A stretch of 64,000 bases of DNA, from contig NC_057835.1 of the NCBI RefSeq assembly GCF_910594005.1, forward strand, positions 45,160,001-45,224,000, written 5' to 3'. Source of the stretch: Cervus elaphus. Taxonomy: Eukaryota; Chordata; Mammalia; Artiodactyla; Cervidae. The position numbers and the translations under genes were made by a program. Of the stretch, positions 1-10,404 are shown one piece after another; the first letter of the stretch is position 1; the number at the start of each line of letters is the position of its first letter. The notes beneath the pieces were generated by a model, which did not search any database, was not told the DNA's origin, and was given only the letters and a program-made list of their open reading frames with translations.

Positions 1-432
1 AATTTGTGTGCTAAAAGTGAGTTCCAAGGATCATAATCTTGTATCCCAAACTAGGAAAGTTCTAATAATGAAAATATTGTCAACTGAAGCTGCAAATTAT
101 GTTTTATTCAGGAAACTTACTGAGGACTATAGCCTGAGACATAGCCACTCAGATAACTCCAAATAACTGCTCCAAAGGAGTAAGAGGTTTTGCTGAAAGA
201 AAAAATAAAATGTAGTGGACATCAAAAGATTTCTGCCAGTCACAAAAAAGAGACATCTCAAATTAGTGAGTTTAGCACTTTTCTTTGTATAGGAAGATGC
301 AGGAGTCTGGGTTCATTGAAATTATTCTTTTGAAATGCATCTTAACTATCTAGGGCTAGTATCCTGTTTCTTTCCATCCCGAATCCCCTCAGGATGCAGC
401 ATTAGGGAACAGCTGCAGTGGTTAATGGCTTG
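1..432. other. no gene or repeat recognised
   Basis: AT-rich, apparently single-copy sequence. I see no long open frame and no known repeat signature on either strand. Confidence 0.4.
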
Positions 433-483
433 ATGGCAGGCAACATTCTTTGTTTACTGAAATGGCAAGCAACATTTTTTTGT
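433..483. repeat. short imperfect direct repeat (about 21 bp, two copies)
   Basis: ATGGCAGGCAACATTCTTTGT at 433-453 recurs with minor changes at 462-483, separated by 8 bp. It borders the Bov-A fragment that follows, so it could be a degraded target-site duplication or a local slippage product. Confidence 0.5.
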
Positions 484-486
484 CCG

Positions 487-521
487 ACATATAGAGTTGG
501 ACATGACTGAGAGACTAAGCA
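487..521 (+). mobile_element. Bov-A/Bov-tA SINE 3'-end fragment
   Basis: The words GAGTTGGACATGACTGAGAGACTAAGCAC match the 3' end of the Bov-A module shared by Bov-tA, Bov-A2 and BovB. Only about 35 bp remain, so the subfamily cannot be told. Confidence 0.6.
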
Positions 522-540
522 CATCACAGCACATCTTGGT

Positions 541-869
541 TAAAGGAAGATTTGGAAGACTGAAGCCTTTCAACAGTACCCCTCACATTGCATCACATAA
601 CAGATTCCTTTGCAGAAGGTAGATTTGCTTCTAACTTTCATTTCTTTTGCCCTAACCTTTCCTTTGGAGCAGAACAAGACTGTCAGAAAATATAGTAAAC
701 GTTATCTCCCTTACAGCCTTCTTTGTATTTTGCTTATTTTAGAAGTCTGAAATGTTAAGACAACCATTCCCAGTGCCTGCCAACTATAAATTGTTACTTG
801 CCATCTGCCTCTTCAAGCATTAGGTCACTAACCACTGCAGTCGACGACCTTACACACCCTGAAAAGAGT
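541..869. other. unassigned stretch
   Basis: No recognised gene. The right part may be the upstream portion of the LTR-like element that follows, but no terminal TG could be fixed. Confidence 0.3.
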
Positions 870-1255
870 TCAGTGTGGATATCAGGAATGAAGCACTCTT
901 TGCCCTGGGAAAAAGTGGCAGAATACACTTTAGATAGATATTTTCAGGAAAATATTTTATGAACCCAATTTTATTACATCTTCTCATATGTAGAAAAGCA
1001 CTAAAATCATTAATGGACAGGAGACATCTGCTCCTTGTAACTAGTAGCAACCATCTCCTGACTAGCAGCAAGCCTTTTCCAAAATGTGTGCTGGACTGTA
1101 AGTACCCCCTTTCACTAAAATTTTATATAATACTGACCTTCCACCTTACTGATCTGGAGCAGTTCCTCAGAAATGCTGTCTCTCTGGCTATAGTTTTCAT
1201 TTTGCCCTAAATAAAACTTAACTCACAGTTCTCACCTTGCATATTCTTTTTTCAG
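870..1255 (+). mobile_element. LTR-like sequence, 3' part (retroviral, ruminant)
   Basis: The 3' part carries a polyadenylation signal AATAAA at 1210-1215, followed by AACTCACA...CTCAC...TTGCATATTCTTTTTTCAG. This resembles the R-U5 end of ruminant endogenous retrovirus LTRs. The left edge is uncertain and no internal retroviral sequence follows, so it is probably a solo LTR. What is seen is the signal and the end motif; the family assignment is recollection. Confidence 0.45.
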
Positions 1256-1429
1256 CCCACACCCTTAAATGGTAGATGAACCCCCTTGATCTCAGGAATG
1301 AGATCTCTGAATGAGAAGAGGGACTTTGACTCCTACTCACTACTGTGAAGCCAAGGCTTAGAGCAGTGCCTGAAAGAGTAGGCTCCTGGTCCAGTGCTTC
1401 TAGAACTAACTAACGAAATCAGCATATAT

Positions 1430-1780
1430 CAAAGCACTTATTTTTTTATCTTTTTTCTAATTTATTTATTTTAATTGGAAGCTAATTACAATATTGTGGT
1501 GGTTTTTGCCATACATTCACATGAATCAGCCATGAGTGTACATGTGTTCCCCATTCTGAACCCCTCTCCCACCTCCATCCCCATCCCATCCTTCAGGGTC
1601 ATTCCAGGGCACCAGCCCTGAGCACCCTGTCTGATGCATCGAACCTGGACTGGTGATCTGTTTCACATATGATAATATACATGTTTCAATGCTATTCTCT
1701 CAAATCATCCCACTCTCGCATTCTCCCATAGAGTTCAAAAGTCTGCTCTTTACATCTGTGTCTCTTCCAAAGCACTTATT
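1430..1780 (-). mobile_element. 5'-truncated artiodactyl L1 3' end with 13-bp TSD
   Basis: The body (1443-1767) reads on the minus strand as the artiodactyl L1 3' untranslated region: a T-rich start (the reversed tail), then words such as ATGAATCAGCCATGAGTGTACATG, CTGGTGATCTGTTTCACATATGATAATATACATGTTTC. The direct repeat CAAAGCACTTATT lies at 1430-1442 and again at 1768-1780, giving a perfect target-site duplication. It is about 325 bp, far shorter than a 6-7 kb full element, so it is a dead 5'-truncated copy. A longer copy of the same region lies at 18972-20097. Confidence 0.9.
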
Positions 1781-1794
1781 CTTAAGGATATTAA

Positions 1795-2010
1795 TAAAAA
1801 CCAATACCTATTGAATGAATTCTATGCCAGATATTCCTATAATCATTTTGCACACATTAACTTGATACTTTGAACTTGATATTTGATACTATTCAGCCAT
1901 TTATTAAACAAATGAAGAAGTTGAGGCACTGAGATGTGATGGAGTTAACCTAGTCAAGCAGCTAGACAGTTTTGGATATTGGATTATGAAACCAGAAATA
2001 CTAGGTCCAA
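1795..2010 (-). mobile_element. MIR SINE, antisense, old
   Basis: Diverged antisense MIR pattern: ATGCCAGATATTCCT..., CATTTATTAAACAAATGAAGAAG, GAGGCACTGAGA, then CAAGCAGCTAGACAG. It begins immediately after the L1 target-site duplication. Confidence 0.6.
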
Positions 2011-2129
2011 AGGACACTAAGCTTAATTGCTAAGAAAAGTTGTTCAGAAATCAAATCCTGCAGAAATATTGCCCCAGCTGCTACCTCTATAAGACAAGCC
2101 AAGTAAACTCTTGTATTAGTGCTCACATT

Positions 2130-2190
2130 CTATCTCACAATAATATATAATGTATACTATTATATATGTGTGTATATATCACACTATATA
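2130..2190. repeat. AT-rich low-complexity tract
   Basis: Runs of ATATATAATGTATACTATTATATATGTGTGTATATATC-like sequence. No other function is visible. Confidence 0.6.
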
Positions 2191-2246
2191 GCAATAATTT
2201 GTATTTGCCATCCTTAGCTGAAATGAGTGGGCTTAAAAAAAGAAGT

Positions 2247-2600
2247 CGGTGGAACTGCCCTGACAGTCCACTGATTAAGACCCTGTGCTTCCACTTCAGG
2301 GGCGTGGGTTTGATCTCTGGTCAGGGAAATAACGGATCCCACATGCCATGTGGTGGTGATTTAGTCACTAATTCGTGTCCTAGTCTTGTGACCCCTTGGA
2401 CAGTAGCCCACCAGGCTCTGTCCCTGGGACTTCCCAGGTAAGAGTACTGAAGTGGGCTGCCATTTCCTTCTCCATGGAATCTTCCCAACCTGGGGATTGA
2501 ACCTGCATCTCCTGCTTTGCAGGAGATTCTTTACTGATGAGCCACCCGGGAAGCCCCACATACCTCATGGCAAAAGCCAAAGCAAACAAACAAAAAGATT
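2247..2600 (+). mobile_element. CHR/ART2A tRNA-Glu-derived SINE, split by a Bov-tA
   Basis: The left part (2247-2350) has the tRNA-Glu-like head: CTGACAGTCCACTGATTAAGA, GTGGGTTTGATC, CTGGTCAGGGAA, then ATCCCACATGCCATG. The element resumes at 2558 as ACATACCTCATGGCAAAAGCC and ends in CAAACAAACAAAAAGA. The Bov-tA inserted at the CACATGCCATG word, which appears imperfectly on both sides (2340-2350 and 2557-2570). Confidence 0.75.
2352..2557 (-). mobile_element. Bov-tA SINE, antisense, nested in a CHR SINE
   Basis: Antisense Bov-A body (GTGACCCCTTGGACAGTAGC, AAGAGTACTGAAGTGGGCTGCC, CTTCTCCATGGAATCTTCC) followed by the reversed tRNA-Glu head ending GAGCCACCCGGGAAGCCCC. The nesting shows it is younger than its host SINE. 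Confidence 0.85.
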
Positions 2601-4570
2601 GTGCAAATAAAATTGAAGCTAATTTATAATTAGAAACAAACTTGGGCTAAGATAACTGGACATTTTATAGCTGGAAAATTATTTTGATTATCATATAATA
2701 GATATAGCTCAATGCTGATTAGAATAACAAACAAAAAGAAACACTATTAGACTCCAGAGCACAATGATTCTCATATTATGTTAATGTTTGAGGCTTGAAT
2801 TTGCTGAGCAATAGACTAGCCTCTGATTTCCTTTGTACCTCCAATTTTAGTTTGTGCAGTGCTATTTAGGTCAAATTAAATATCCTCTTGACACAGATAT
2901 AATTTAATTAACTCTCTATTCTGCTATCTTGCATTCAGTGTTCATTCCCCTCATATTTACTTGATAAGCATGGACATCTTTGTCTTTGGGAAATATGTTC
3001 TTTGAGTTAGCATTTTGGAAATGCAGAGAGAGACCCTGCCTTGGTTTACTGGGTCAGGTCAGAGATTGAAAGGTCCCAGATGGCTGCAGGATCTTGCAGT
3101 ATGCAGTTCTGTTGCTAGGAGACCGTATTGATCTTTTCTAGCCTCTTTGCAAATGGCCTCCCTAAATTCTGGTGATTGATTGCCATCATTTACAGCATTA
3201 AGTGGTTAGAAGCTTTACCTTGTCTTTGATATTTATAAAGTTAAAAATCCAATCATTTGAGCTCAAAATGCCTTACAGAATTTTTTTAACAGCCTATCGT
3301 TTAAATGCCTGCTCGTTTAGTCTGGTCAATTTTAAGTCAGGGTTAAACAGACAAGTATTTTCCTACTTTAACATAAGTACAACGTGAGTATTAAAATCAA
3401 CTGGTTTGTATTAACCAAAGTCAATTTATTCTTTCTTTCTGGGTCTGCCTTGCCCACCTCTTTCTCTTCACAAAGCTTCAACAATAACGGCCTTTCTCAA
3501 GAATATTCTGTTTCAAACATATCCACTTGTGGAAAATAACAGAAGACTTAACAGTACCTCAGTGCTTTGATGTCTGGTCACTAAAGGTCAAGTTGGACAG
3601 TGCAGTCAATAACTGGACAGTTAGTCCAATGAGGACACTGACTTCTCTCCCTCCCTTATGGTCCTGGTGGGGGATTTCACTGAATAAGGATTCTGCTTTA
3701 GTCAGTCAAGATGGAAGCCTAAACACAATTCAGGTTTGCTGATTACAGCACTCAATGATGAAATGTCTGCCATATGTATAGTTCTGTCTAATATTTTAAA
3801 GTTGATTAAAAAAATCAAACTCAGACAGTCTTTAAACGCACAGCTTTTTGTTACATCTGTGAAAAAGTCTAAATGGATACTTCGAGAAGTGCTTTGCTTA
3901 GCCAGCCTTGTCTGAGAAAGGGGGACCCTTATGATTCTAGTAAACCTTGGCTTCTCTGAGGTTTCCAGGAGAAATGGAGGTGTGATGGGAGTTTTCATAA
4001 AAATAATGGTAATAGATATGAGGTGTATATTTTGTACCACTGATCTCAGTGATACACACGTACAGAGCAGTAGTGCGGTGGGGATCTTATTCTCTTATCC
4101 ATCACAATGACCCTATTGGGTAGGTGTTATTATTTTAAGCCAGATAAATATATTTGCTATCAAACCAAACTTGGATCTATTCACCTAAGTGCTGTAAAGC
4201 CAATTTACTGATACTGAGTTATGATGAAGGAAAGTGCCATATTATTTTGGGGTGCCAAGCATGGAGTCCAGGCAGTGAGGGCACAAAAATCACAAACTCC
4301 CCAGTGGTTTTCAGGGAAAGGTCTTTAAGTCAGCGTGGGAGGGAGGGGGTTTGTAGGGCATGTGATAGGATTGTGGATATTCTTCTGATTGGTTTGTGGT
4401 AAGGTCATCTGGAGTCAACATCAACCTTCTGCTTCCAACCAGTCTGGGATCTACATGCTTGTGGGTGGCATGAGGATTTCAGTACTGCAAAACAGTTCAA
4501 AGGATATGGTTCAGACTATTATCTATAGCCTTTGAGGGGGAACTAAAGATCCTTGACTTTGTTTAATGGT
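2601..4570. other. repeat-poor, gene-free stretch
   Basis: About 2 kb without a ruminant SINE, BovB or L1 that I can recognise. A short MIR-like word set near 4090-4150 (ACCCTATTGGGTAGGTGTTA) may be an old antisense MIR. Open frames (at most about 110 codons) show no known domain. Confidence 0.4.
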
Positions 4571-4589
4571 TAAACTATTATTATTTTGT

Positions 4590-5390
4590 CTTGCTTGACA
4601 GTTTTCCTTTGCTTTTGCATTTTCTCACCTCTCTGATTAAATTTATTCTTTGAAACTCAGGGAAGACCAAGGAGGTTAAACTTTTTCCATAGCAAGAGGC
4701 AGGTGGAGGACATGGGGGTCCTATTGAAACCAAGAAGGATCCCATGGGGCTTCTGGGCATGGAAGCCTTTCTGTGTTCCCCACTTCTTGTTTGTAGGAAG
4801 TAGACTTCAGCCTCCAAGGCCTTCCCTGAGTTCCAAATGGCAGGTTCAAACAGTTGCTAATCTGGGAAGACAAGGGATTCAGAGAGAAGAGAGGAGCAGT
4901 CAAGAAACAATAGTGCAGGCTTGAGGCAGGGTCCTGGTTCTCCCTTAAGGGATACACATAACAATACTGTTGTCCTCTCCTACAGAGCTGATATTCCCAA
5001 CAAATGGAAGATGTGAACTACTTGATGAAGCATTCTTCATTCCAAAGAGGTCACAGTTTGATAACCTTGTGAACCACAGAAGTGCATCAGGAGACCACCT
5101 GAGGCTAGATTAAATGAGTGTTGGCCCTGCACACACCCTGATCCTATCAGCAGTCCTGCCCTTGAACCATTGCTATTAATATAAATGTAAATTTATTATA
5201 ATAGTAATCTAAAACTCCTCACCAAATCCCTCGGGGTTGAGATATGCAGTTTTTGAGGGCATGAGCCCTCTGTTCTCCTTTGCTTGGCCAAGCAATAAAG
5301 CTATTCTTTTCTAGCTCACCCAAAACTCTGTCTCTGAAATTCTATTCAGCCCCAGTGCACAGAGGTCAAGTTTTCAACATCACTATCCCG
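4590..5390 (+). mobile_element. ruminant ERV1-type LTR (MER41/BTLTR1-like), solo
   Basis: The centre has AGAGCTGATATTCCCAACAAATGGAAG and GATAACCTTGTGAACCACA; then CACACCCTGATCCTATCAGCAG; then GGGCATGAGCCCTCTGTTCTCC. A polyadenylation signal AATAAA lies at 5294-5299 and the end reads TCTGAAATTCTATTCAGCC...CAGTGCACAGAGG. These are landmark words of a common bovine LTR. The expected TATA region (about 5175-5205) is AT-rich but degraded. No internal retroviral sequence adjoins, so a solo LTR is likely. The left edge is approximate. Confidence 0.7.
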
Positions 5391-5424
5391 GGAAGGTCCC
5401 AGAGGATCCTGCTAGGTTACATAT

Positions 5425-5570
5425 TCAGATACAGAAGTTTCAAATGATTTGCTAAGGTTTATGCAGCTAGGATGCAGTGGACAAAGGCAGGATCAAACCT
5501 AGGTAGTTTGAAGGCAGAACCAGAACTCCTAACCACCACCATCATGCTGTACCCTGCAGGAATGGTGACT
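5425..5570 (-). mobile_element. MIR SINE, antisense
   Basis: AAATGATTTGCTAAGGTTTATGCAGCTAGGATG followed by GGATCAAACCTAGGTAGTTTG and AGAACTCCTAACCACCACCATCATGCTG. This is the reverse of the MIR tRNA-like head and core. It is strongly diverged. Confidence 0.65.
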
Positions 5571-6359
5571 TGTGTCAGTCTGGACCTGATGCAAGAGCAA
5601 GAAGTTTTTTTCGCAAAGCTCCTGTGTAATCGTCAGAGAACTTCAGCAATTCTCATCACTCCACTCACCTCATCATCAGTCTCTGGATGTTTTGCAGACA
5701 ACAGTCTCAATCAAATATTTTGCTAGCCCAAGATATGGGTCTGAGGACTGAGTCAGGGCAACACACTTCTACCTGACAGGCCTGCATGAGGAGAGGTTTC
5801 CAAATCAAGACTGTAGAGCAGGATTGTGATCCCTCTCCTATGCAGACAATGGCCGTGCTGTCCTACATGCCCACACTCCCATTAATTTATGCATTTTAAT
5901 TCAATTACAGTCATCTTGTTTTCTGAAATGCCCCTTAAACCCTCTCCCATAAAAATATAGAGAGATGATAATATTCCTGAAACAATAAGAGAGCTGCTGG
6001 GAATTAGCATCCAGTTTTGGAGACTGGACCACAAGGAGCACATTCCTAAGAGTTTAGTTCTCTTTAAAGTTCTGTTACTCAATAAAAGCTAATTCAGACA
6101 TGCTTGAAGCCAAAGATTTTATTTATTTATTTTTTGGCTTCAGAATATATTGACTCATTGAAATTCATGAAATAAAAACAATTTAAAATATTCAAAGATT
6201 CATTTTTTCTTTTGCTCTCTTATGTTGAAGAATAATGTCTAATGTTGAGTTTTGTCAGTAAATAAATGAAGCTCTAGAAAATATATAGGCATAATGCAGT
6301 AAAAGAGCCACTGTAGATATCTCAAAGGCTATATAACTAAACTGTAGTTATAGTAGCTA
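5571..6359. other. no gene or repeat recognised
   Basis: Apparently single-copy AT-rich DNA. The longest open frames (66-84 codons) show no recognisable protein signature. Confidence 0.35.
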
Positions 6360-7190
6360 TCACATACTGAAAGCTATTCTGTGCCAGGCACTGCACTAAA
6401 GACTTTAAATGTATTATTTCATTTAATATTCACAACCATTCTATGAGACAGGTACTACTGATTTGGGGTGAGGGCTGGGCTCATTCTGCAGCAGCTTGAA
6501 ACAGGGTTTCACTTACTGGCCAGAAACTGAAGTCAGGCTGTGGAAGTGAGAACATGAATCCTAGCCACTAGAACACTAGGGAATCAGTGGCCAGTGGCAA
6601 GGTCCCTGGCCCTTCAGCTTTGTAGAAATGAATTCCCACAAAGAAAGTAGTAAAACAAGTAAAGTGTTTATTAGGAGAAAAACAGGGTACATGTGAATAG
6701 ACATACAGTCACATCCTCATGGTAGTTTGAATCATTTACATGGAACATTTCTTCTGGGTTTCCTTTGGCCAATCATCTCGCTTTGCCTGGTTTTGAGTTC
6801 ATATTTGGTTTATCTCAGGGTCCCCCCATATGTGCACATACATCTCTTAAGATGGGTTCTAGTGAAGAGGGCTGTTGACATCACTCCCTCTTTTGACGGC
6901 CAAAGAGCCTCTTTGGGTATGTAGAATTAGGAAGAGCTTCTTGACTTCAAGAATGAAGAAAATGTAGTATTTTATCTTTTATCTGAGCACGGTTCAGCTT
7001 TTCTTCACTCCCACTATTATCTTCATCTTGGATTATCTGCTCACAGGTGACAAACTCGAGCTGCTCAGTTTGGGGCCCAGCTTTCTCCTGGCTCACTGCT
7101 ATTATCTCCTTCTAGCAGATGAGGAAATAGAGGCATAGAAAGGTTTAGTAGCTTACTGTGGGATACACAGCAATTAATTGCCAAAGATAA
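6360..7190 (-). mobile_element. MIR SINE, antisense, split by an LTR
   Basis: The first segment (6360-6463) reads CTGTGCCAGGCACTGCACTAAAG...ATTCACAACCATTCTATGAGACAGGTACTACTG. The second (7096-7190) continues with ATTATCTCC...AGATGAGGAAATAGAGGCATAGAAAGG...TACACAGCAATTAATTG. The two parts join in MIR order, so the 632-bp LTR between them inserted later. Confidence 0.75.
6464..7095 (-). mobile_element. solo LTR, antisense, same family as 9707-10350
   Basis: On the minus strand it begins TGAGCCAGGAGAAAGC (from 7095), contains GGCCAAAGGAAACCC, CTATTCACATGTACCC and a reversed AATAAAC signal (6666-6672), and ends near CTCACCCCA at 6464. The same blocks recur in the same order on the plus strand at 9707-10350. 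TG...CA ends, the polyadenylation signal and length fit a retroviral LTR; the family is not named with confidence. Confidence 0.7.
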
Positions 7191-7628
7191 GCTTTATTCC
7201 TAGGCAATTAGATTGAAAAACCCATATTCTTAAGTAGATTGTTAACATTCATTTTAATTGTTAGAGAACCCTTTTTCATTAAGCTCGTCTGTCACAACAA
7301 AATTTTGATTGTAATATGTTTTCATGAGCTAGAGATAATGGTTTATTAATATAGTGTTTTAATTAGAATTTTTCTATTGGCTCAATTTTTATTAAAAATG
7401 AAGTTTCCCTCATATTTCATCTCAGAGAATTACTCTCCCTAGCAAAATTTGAGCTAAATTTGCATAGTATCTATTATGAAAAATTTGGTCTCATTTCAGG
7501 GTCACTGTAATACAAGCAGATATGAAACGTGTGAGTAGGAGCATATTTCTGTCTTTTTAGCACGAAACCCTGAAATGCCAGTAAAAAAATAGTTACAGTT
7601 ATAGAGTTTTACTCTTAATTTGATATAC
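7191..7628. other. no gene or repeat recognised
   Basis: AT-rich unassigned sequence between the split MIR and the Bov-tA/microsatellite unit. Confidence 0.35.
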
Positions 7629-7841
7629 AGTTACTTATATGTACACGGGCTTCCCAGATGCTGCTACTGGTAAAGAATCCACCTACCAATGTAGGAGACA
7701 CAAGAGGCTTGGGTTCAATCCCTGGATCTGGAAGACCCCCTGGAGTAGGAAATGGCAGCCCACTCCAGTATTCTTGCCTGGAGAATCCCATGGACAGAGA
7801 ACCGTGGTGGGCTACTGTCCATGGGATCGCAAAGTCAACTG

Positions 7842-7881
<40 letters not shown>

Positions 7882-7920
7882 CACATAATTTTTATTCAGA
7901 GTTGTATAGTTACTTATATG
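7629..7920 (+). mobile_element. Bov-tA SINE with 3' CA microsatellite and 13-bp TSD
   Basis: The tRNA-Glu-derived head begins GGGCTTCCCAGATGCTGC at 7647, followed by the Bov-A body (CACTCCAGTATTCTTGCCTGG, CATGGACAGAGAACCG). The tail is a (CA)n run. The direct repeat AGTTACTTATATG is found at 7629-7641 and 7908-7920, so the SINE and the microsatellite entered or grew within one insertion unit. Confidence 0.95.
7845..7888. repeat. (CA)n-(TA)n microsatellite at a SINE 3' tail
   Basis: About 15 CA units followed by TATATACACATA. It starts where the SINE tail would lie and ends before the target-site duplication. Dinucleotide arrays of this length are usually polymorphic in bovids. Confidence 0.95.
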
Positions 7921-8049
7921 CTTATATAAAATAGGCTTCTATAGCAGATTAACAAGCTTTGCCTCCCAGTGGGAGCTCAGGTATTTGGCAAAGAAAGATT
8001 TTTTTATGTAATGCAAAACAGATTTATTTACATGCACAACAATGAGTAT

Positions 8050-8281
8050 TGTTGTTCACTTGCTAAATCATACCTGACTCTTTGCGACCCCATGGACTGC
8101 AGCACGCCAGCCTTCCCTGTCCTTACTGTCTCAGATTTGCTCAAACACATGTCCATTGTGTCGATGACACCACCCAACCATCTCATCCTCTGGTGCCCGC
8201 TTCTGCTCCTGCCCTCAATCTTTCCCAACATCAGGGTCTTTTTAAATGAGTCAGCTCTTCACAAGTGGCCAAAGTATTGGA
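8050..8281 (-). mobile_element. BovB LINE 3' end, antisense
   Basis: Reads as the reversed 3' end of BovB: TGACTCTTTGCGACCCCATGG, CACGCCAGCCTTCCCTGTCC, CCATCTCATCCTCTGG, ATGAGTCAGCTCTTCAC, GTGGCCAAAGTATTGG. The minus-strand open frame at 8028-8231 corresponds to the C-terminal end of the BovB protein. A 5'-truncated, inactive copy. Confidence 0.9.
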
Positions 8282-8769
8282 GGATTAGGATGCTAGATAA
8301 AAAGGAAAACCGTCCTCTGTCAAAAGGAGATCAAGATTAAGCAGCTGGTTTTGAAACCTACTGTAGTCAGATTTGCTGATGGTTTCTGACACTTCATGAT
8401 TCACATCTTTTTTCTGAATAGTTCCAAGGGAAAAGTCATCCACTGAAGTCCCAGCAGTCATTGGGATCAAGCCAGTCTGGGAGAAATGTGCATTCCTACA
8501 CCAATGATTGTTGTAACAGGATAGTTGGAATTATACTAATGAATCAATAATGTGTCAGTGATCAAACTAATCTTCCTGATATATCCCTGAAATTAGGACT
8601 GATGCCATTCCTGAATCACACAGACCAAGAATGGACAAATAATTATCCTCAGAGATAACATGAAATACTGAAAAAGAAATTGTGGGTGACAACTGTCAGT
8701 TGTATTTACTTCTTGCAATTGAATATAGTTTTGATGAAAAATCATATTAAGATTGTAGAATATATAAGC

Positions 8770-9528
8770 AATGATTATCACTTCTTCTGCAAAACCAATC
8801 CTGAATACTAAGAGGGAAATGACAACTTCCTCCTCTGTTCCCCTACAGTTCTGTCTCCTCATTATATCATCACAACTCTTTAAGTCCCTGAATCATTTGA
8901 TCACATATATAGTGGTCCCCCATTTTTCACAGGAGGTATATTTCAAGACCCCAGTGGATATCTGAATCTGCAGGTAGTACTGAACTTCATATATACTATG
9001 TTTTTTTCTATACCTACATACCTGTAATAAAATTTAATTTATAAATTAAGCACAGCAAGAGAGTATCCAAATCACCAACATCATTACACTTGTGTTTTGG
9101 GGACATCAAGTAAAATAATGGTTACTTGAATACAAGTTCTGCTGAAATATCATGACAGTTAATCTGATAACCTAGCCAGTTACAAAATGATTAAAGGATT
9201 AAAGGATATGATAAATCCTATCACTAAATCATATCTCTAAAATTCATCATCCTACTCAGAATGTCATGAAATTAAAAACATGGGTTGCTTGTCTTTGGAA
9301 TTTTTCACTTAATATTTTTGGATCTTGATGGACCTTGGGTAATTGAAACTGTGGGAAAATGAAATCTCAAAGAAAGGAAGGGCTATTGAATATCTCCCCA
9401 CCTATGGTTACCTCTTTCATACAGGTGAAGAAGATAGCATTCATTTGTATATCTCCACTGATTTCATAATGCCTGAAAAATAGTAGGACTCCTAGTAAAT
9501 ATTTATTTCTTGAATAAATTATCTCCAT
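8770..9528 (+). mobile_element. L2 LINE 3' end, split by a Tigger-type transposon
   Basis: Old L2 words lie at 8770-8909 (ATCACTTCTTCTGCAAAACCAATCC). The 3' end lies at 9389-9528 (CATTCATTTGTATATCTCC, GCCTGAAAAATAGTAGGACTCC, AATATTTATTTCTTGAATAAAT). The middle is the DNA transposon listed next. Divergence is high. Confidence 0.55.
8910..9388 (+). mobile_element. non-autonomous Tigger/MER44-like DNA transposon
   Basis: The left end is AGTGGTCCCCCATTTTTCACAGGAGG, then TTTCAAGACCCCAGTGGATATCTGAATCTGCAG, ACTTCATATATACTATGTTTTTTTC and AATTTATAAATTAAGCACAGCAAGAGAG. The right end, GTAATTGAAACTGTGGGAAAATGAAA...GGCTATTG, is the decayed inverted complement of the left. This fits a TcMar-Tigger MITE of the MER44 kind. 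It carries no transposase. Confidence 0.6.
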
Positions 9529-9706
9529 TTCTGATCACATAAAAAGCAACAATGTTATAAGATACTAGATTACATTAAAGAATTGACTCAGACTAATAGC
9601 TAGCCTGATATAGCATGATACCCTACAATCAATATCGCTGTCTCCCCTCTTGTCCCAGAATACTCCATTATTTGTTCAAAAGTTTTACACATTATAGAGA
9701 TTAAAT

Positions 9707-10350
9707 TGAGGCAGGAGATAGAAGGCCCCCAGGCTAAGCCACTGAAGTCATCCCCTGTGGACAGATACTCCAAAATAGCAAGAGGAAGGAGAAGCTGAGC
9801 CCTGCCCAGATAAGAAATAAAAGACCAAAGATTTCTCATTCTCAAAGTCAAGGAGACCATCCCAACTATACACACAGAAAGGCTCCTTGGATGTCCTTGG
9901 AGGTCAAAAAGAGATTACATCACCTTATAGTAAGTGATGTCAACCTCCCCTTGGACCTCTTCACTAGAATCCATCTTGGCTAAGAGACACACACATGGGA
10001 GAACCCTGAAATACGTCAAATACAGACTCGGAACTGGGCAAAGCAAGATGACTGGCCAAAGGAAACCTGGAAGAAATGCCCCATATGAGTGACTCAAACT
10101 ATCATGAGTATGTGACTCTCTGAGCCCACCATGTGTCTATCCACATGTACTCTTTTTCCTCCTCATAAACACTTATTTCACTATTTTCCATCTCTGTGTG
10201 GTAATTCATTTCTACACAGCTGATGGGCCAGGGCCTAGTCACTGACCACTGGTCCCTGGTGGTCTGGCGACTAGAATTCAGTGCTCTCACTGCTGTGGCA
10301 TGACTTAAATCTCTGGCATGGAACCAAAACCCTGCTTCAAGCTACAGCCA
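9707..10350 (+). mobile_element. solo LTR, same family as 6464-7095
   Basis: It starts TGAGGCAGGAGATAGAAG and contains TTCACTAGAATCCATCTTGGC, GACTGGCCAAAGGAAACCTGG, ATGTGTCTATCCACATGTAC, CATAAACAC (decayed polyadenylation site) and CAGCTGATGGGCCAGGG. These blocks match the minus strand of 6464-7095 in order. No retroviral internal region follows. Confidence 0.7.
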
Positions 10351-10404
10351 AGGACACCTGAGGTCAAAGTGACCCATGAGAGGAGAAATAGATAGAAATA
10401 GAAA

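Noticed and set aside
3702..4040. 112-codon minus-strand frame
   Set aside because: No recognisable motif; no exon boundaries that would make a gene model.
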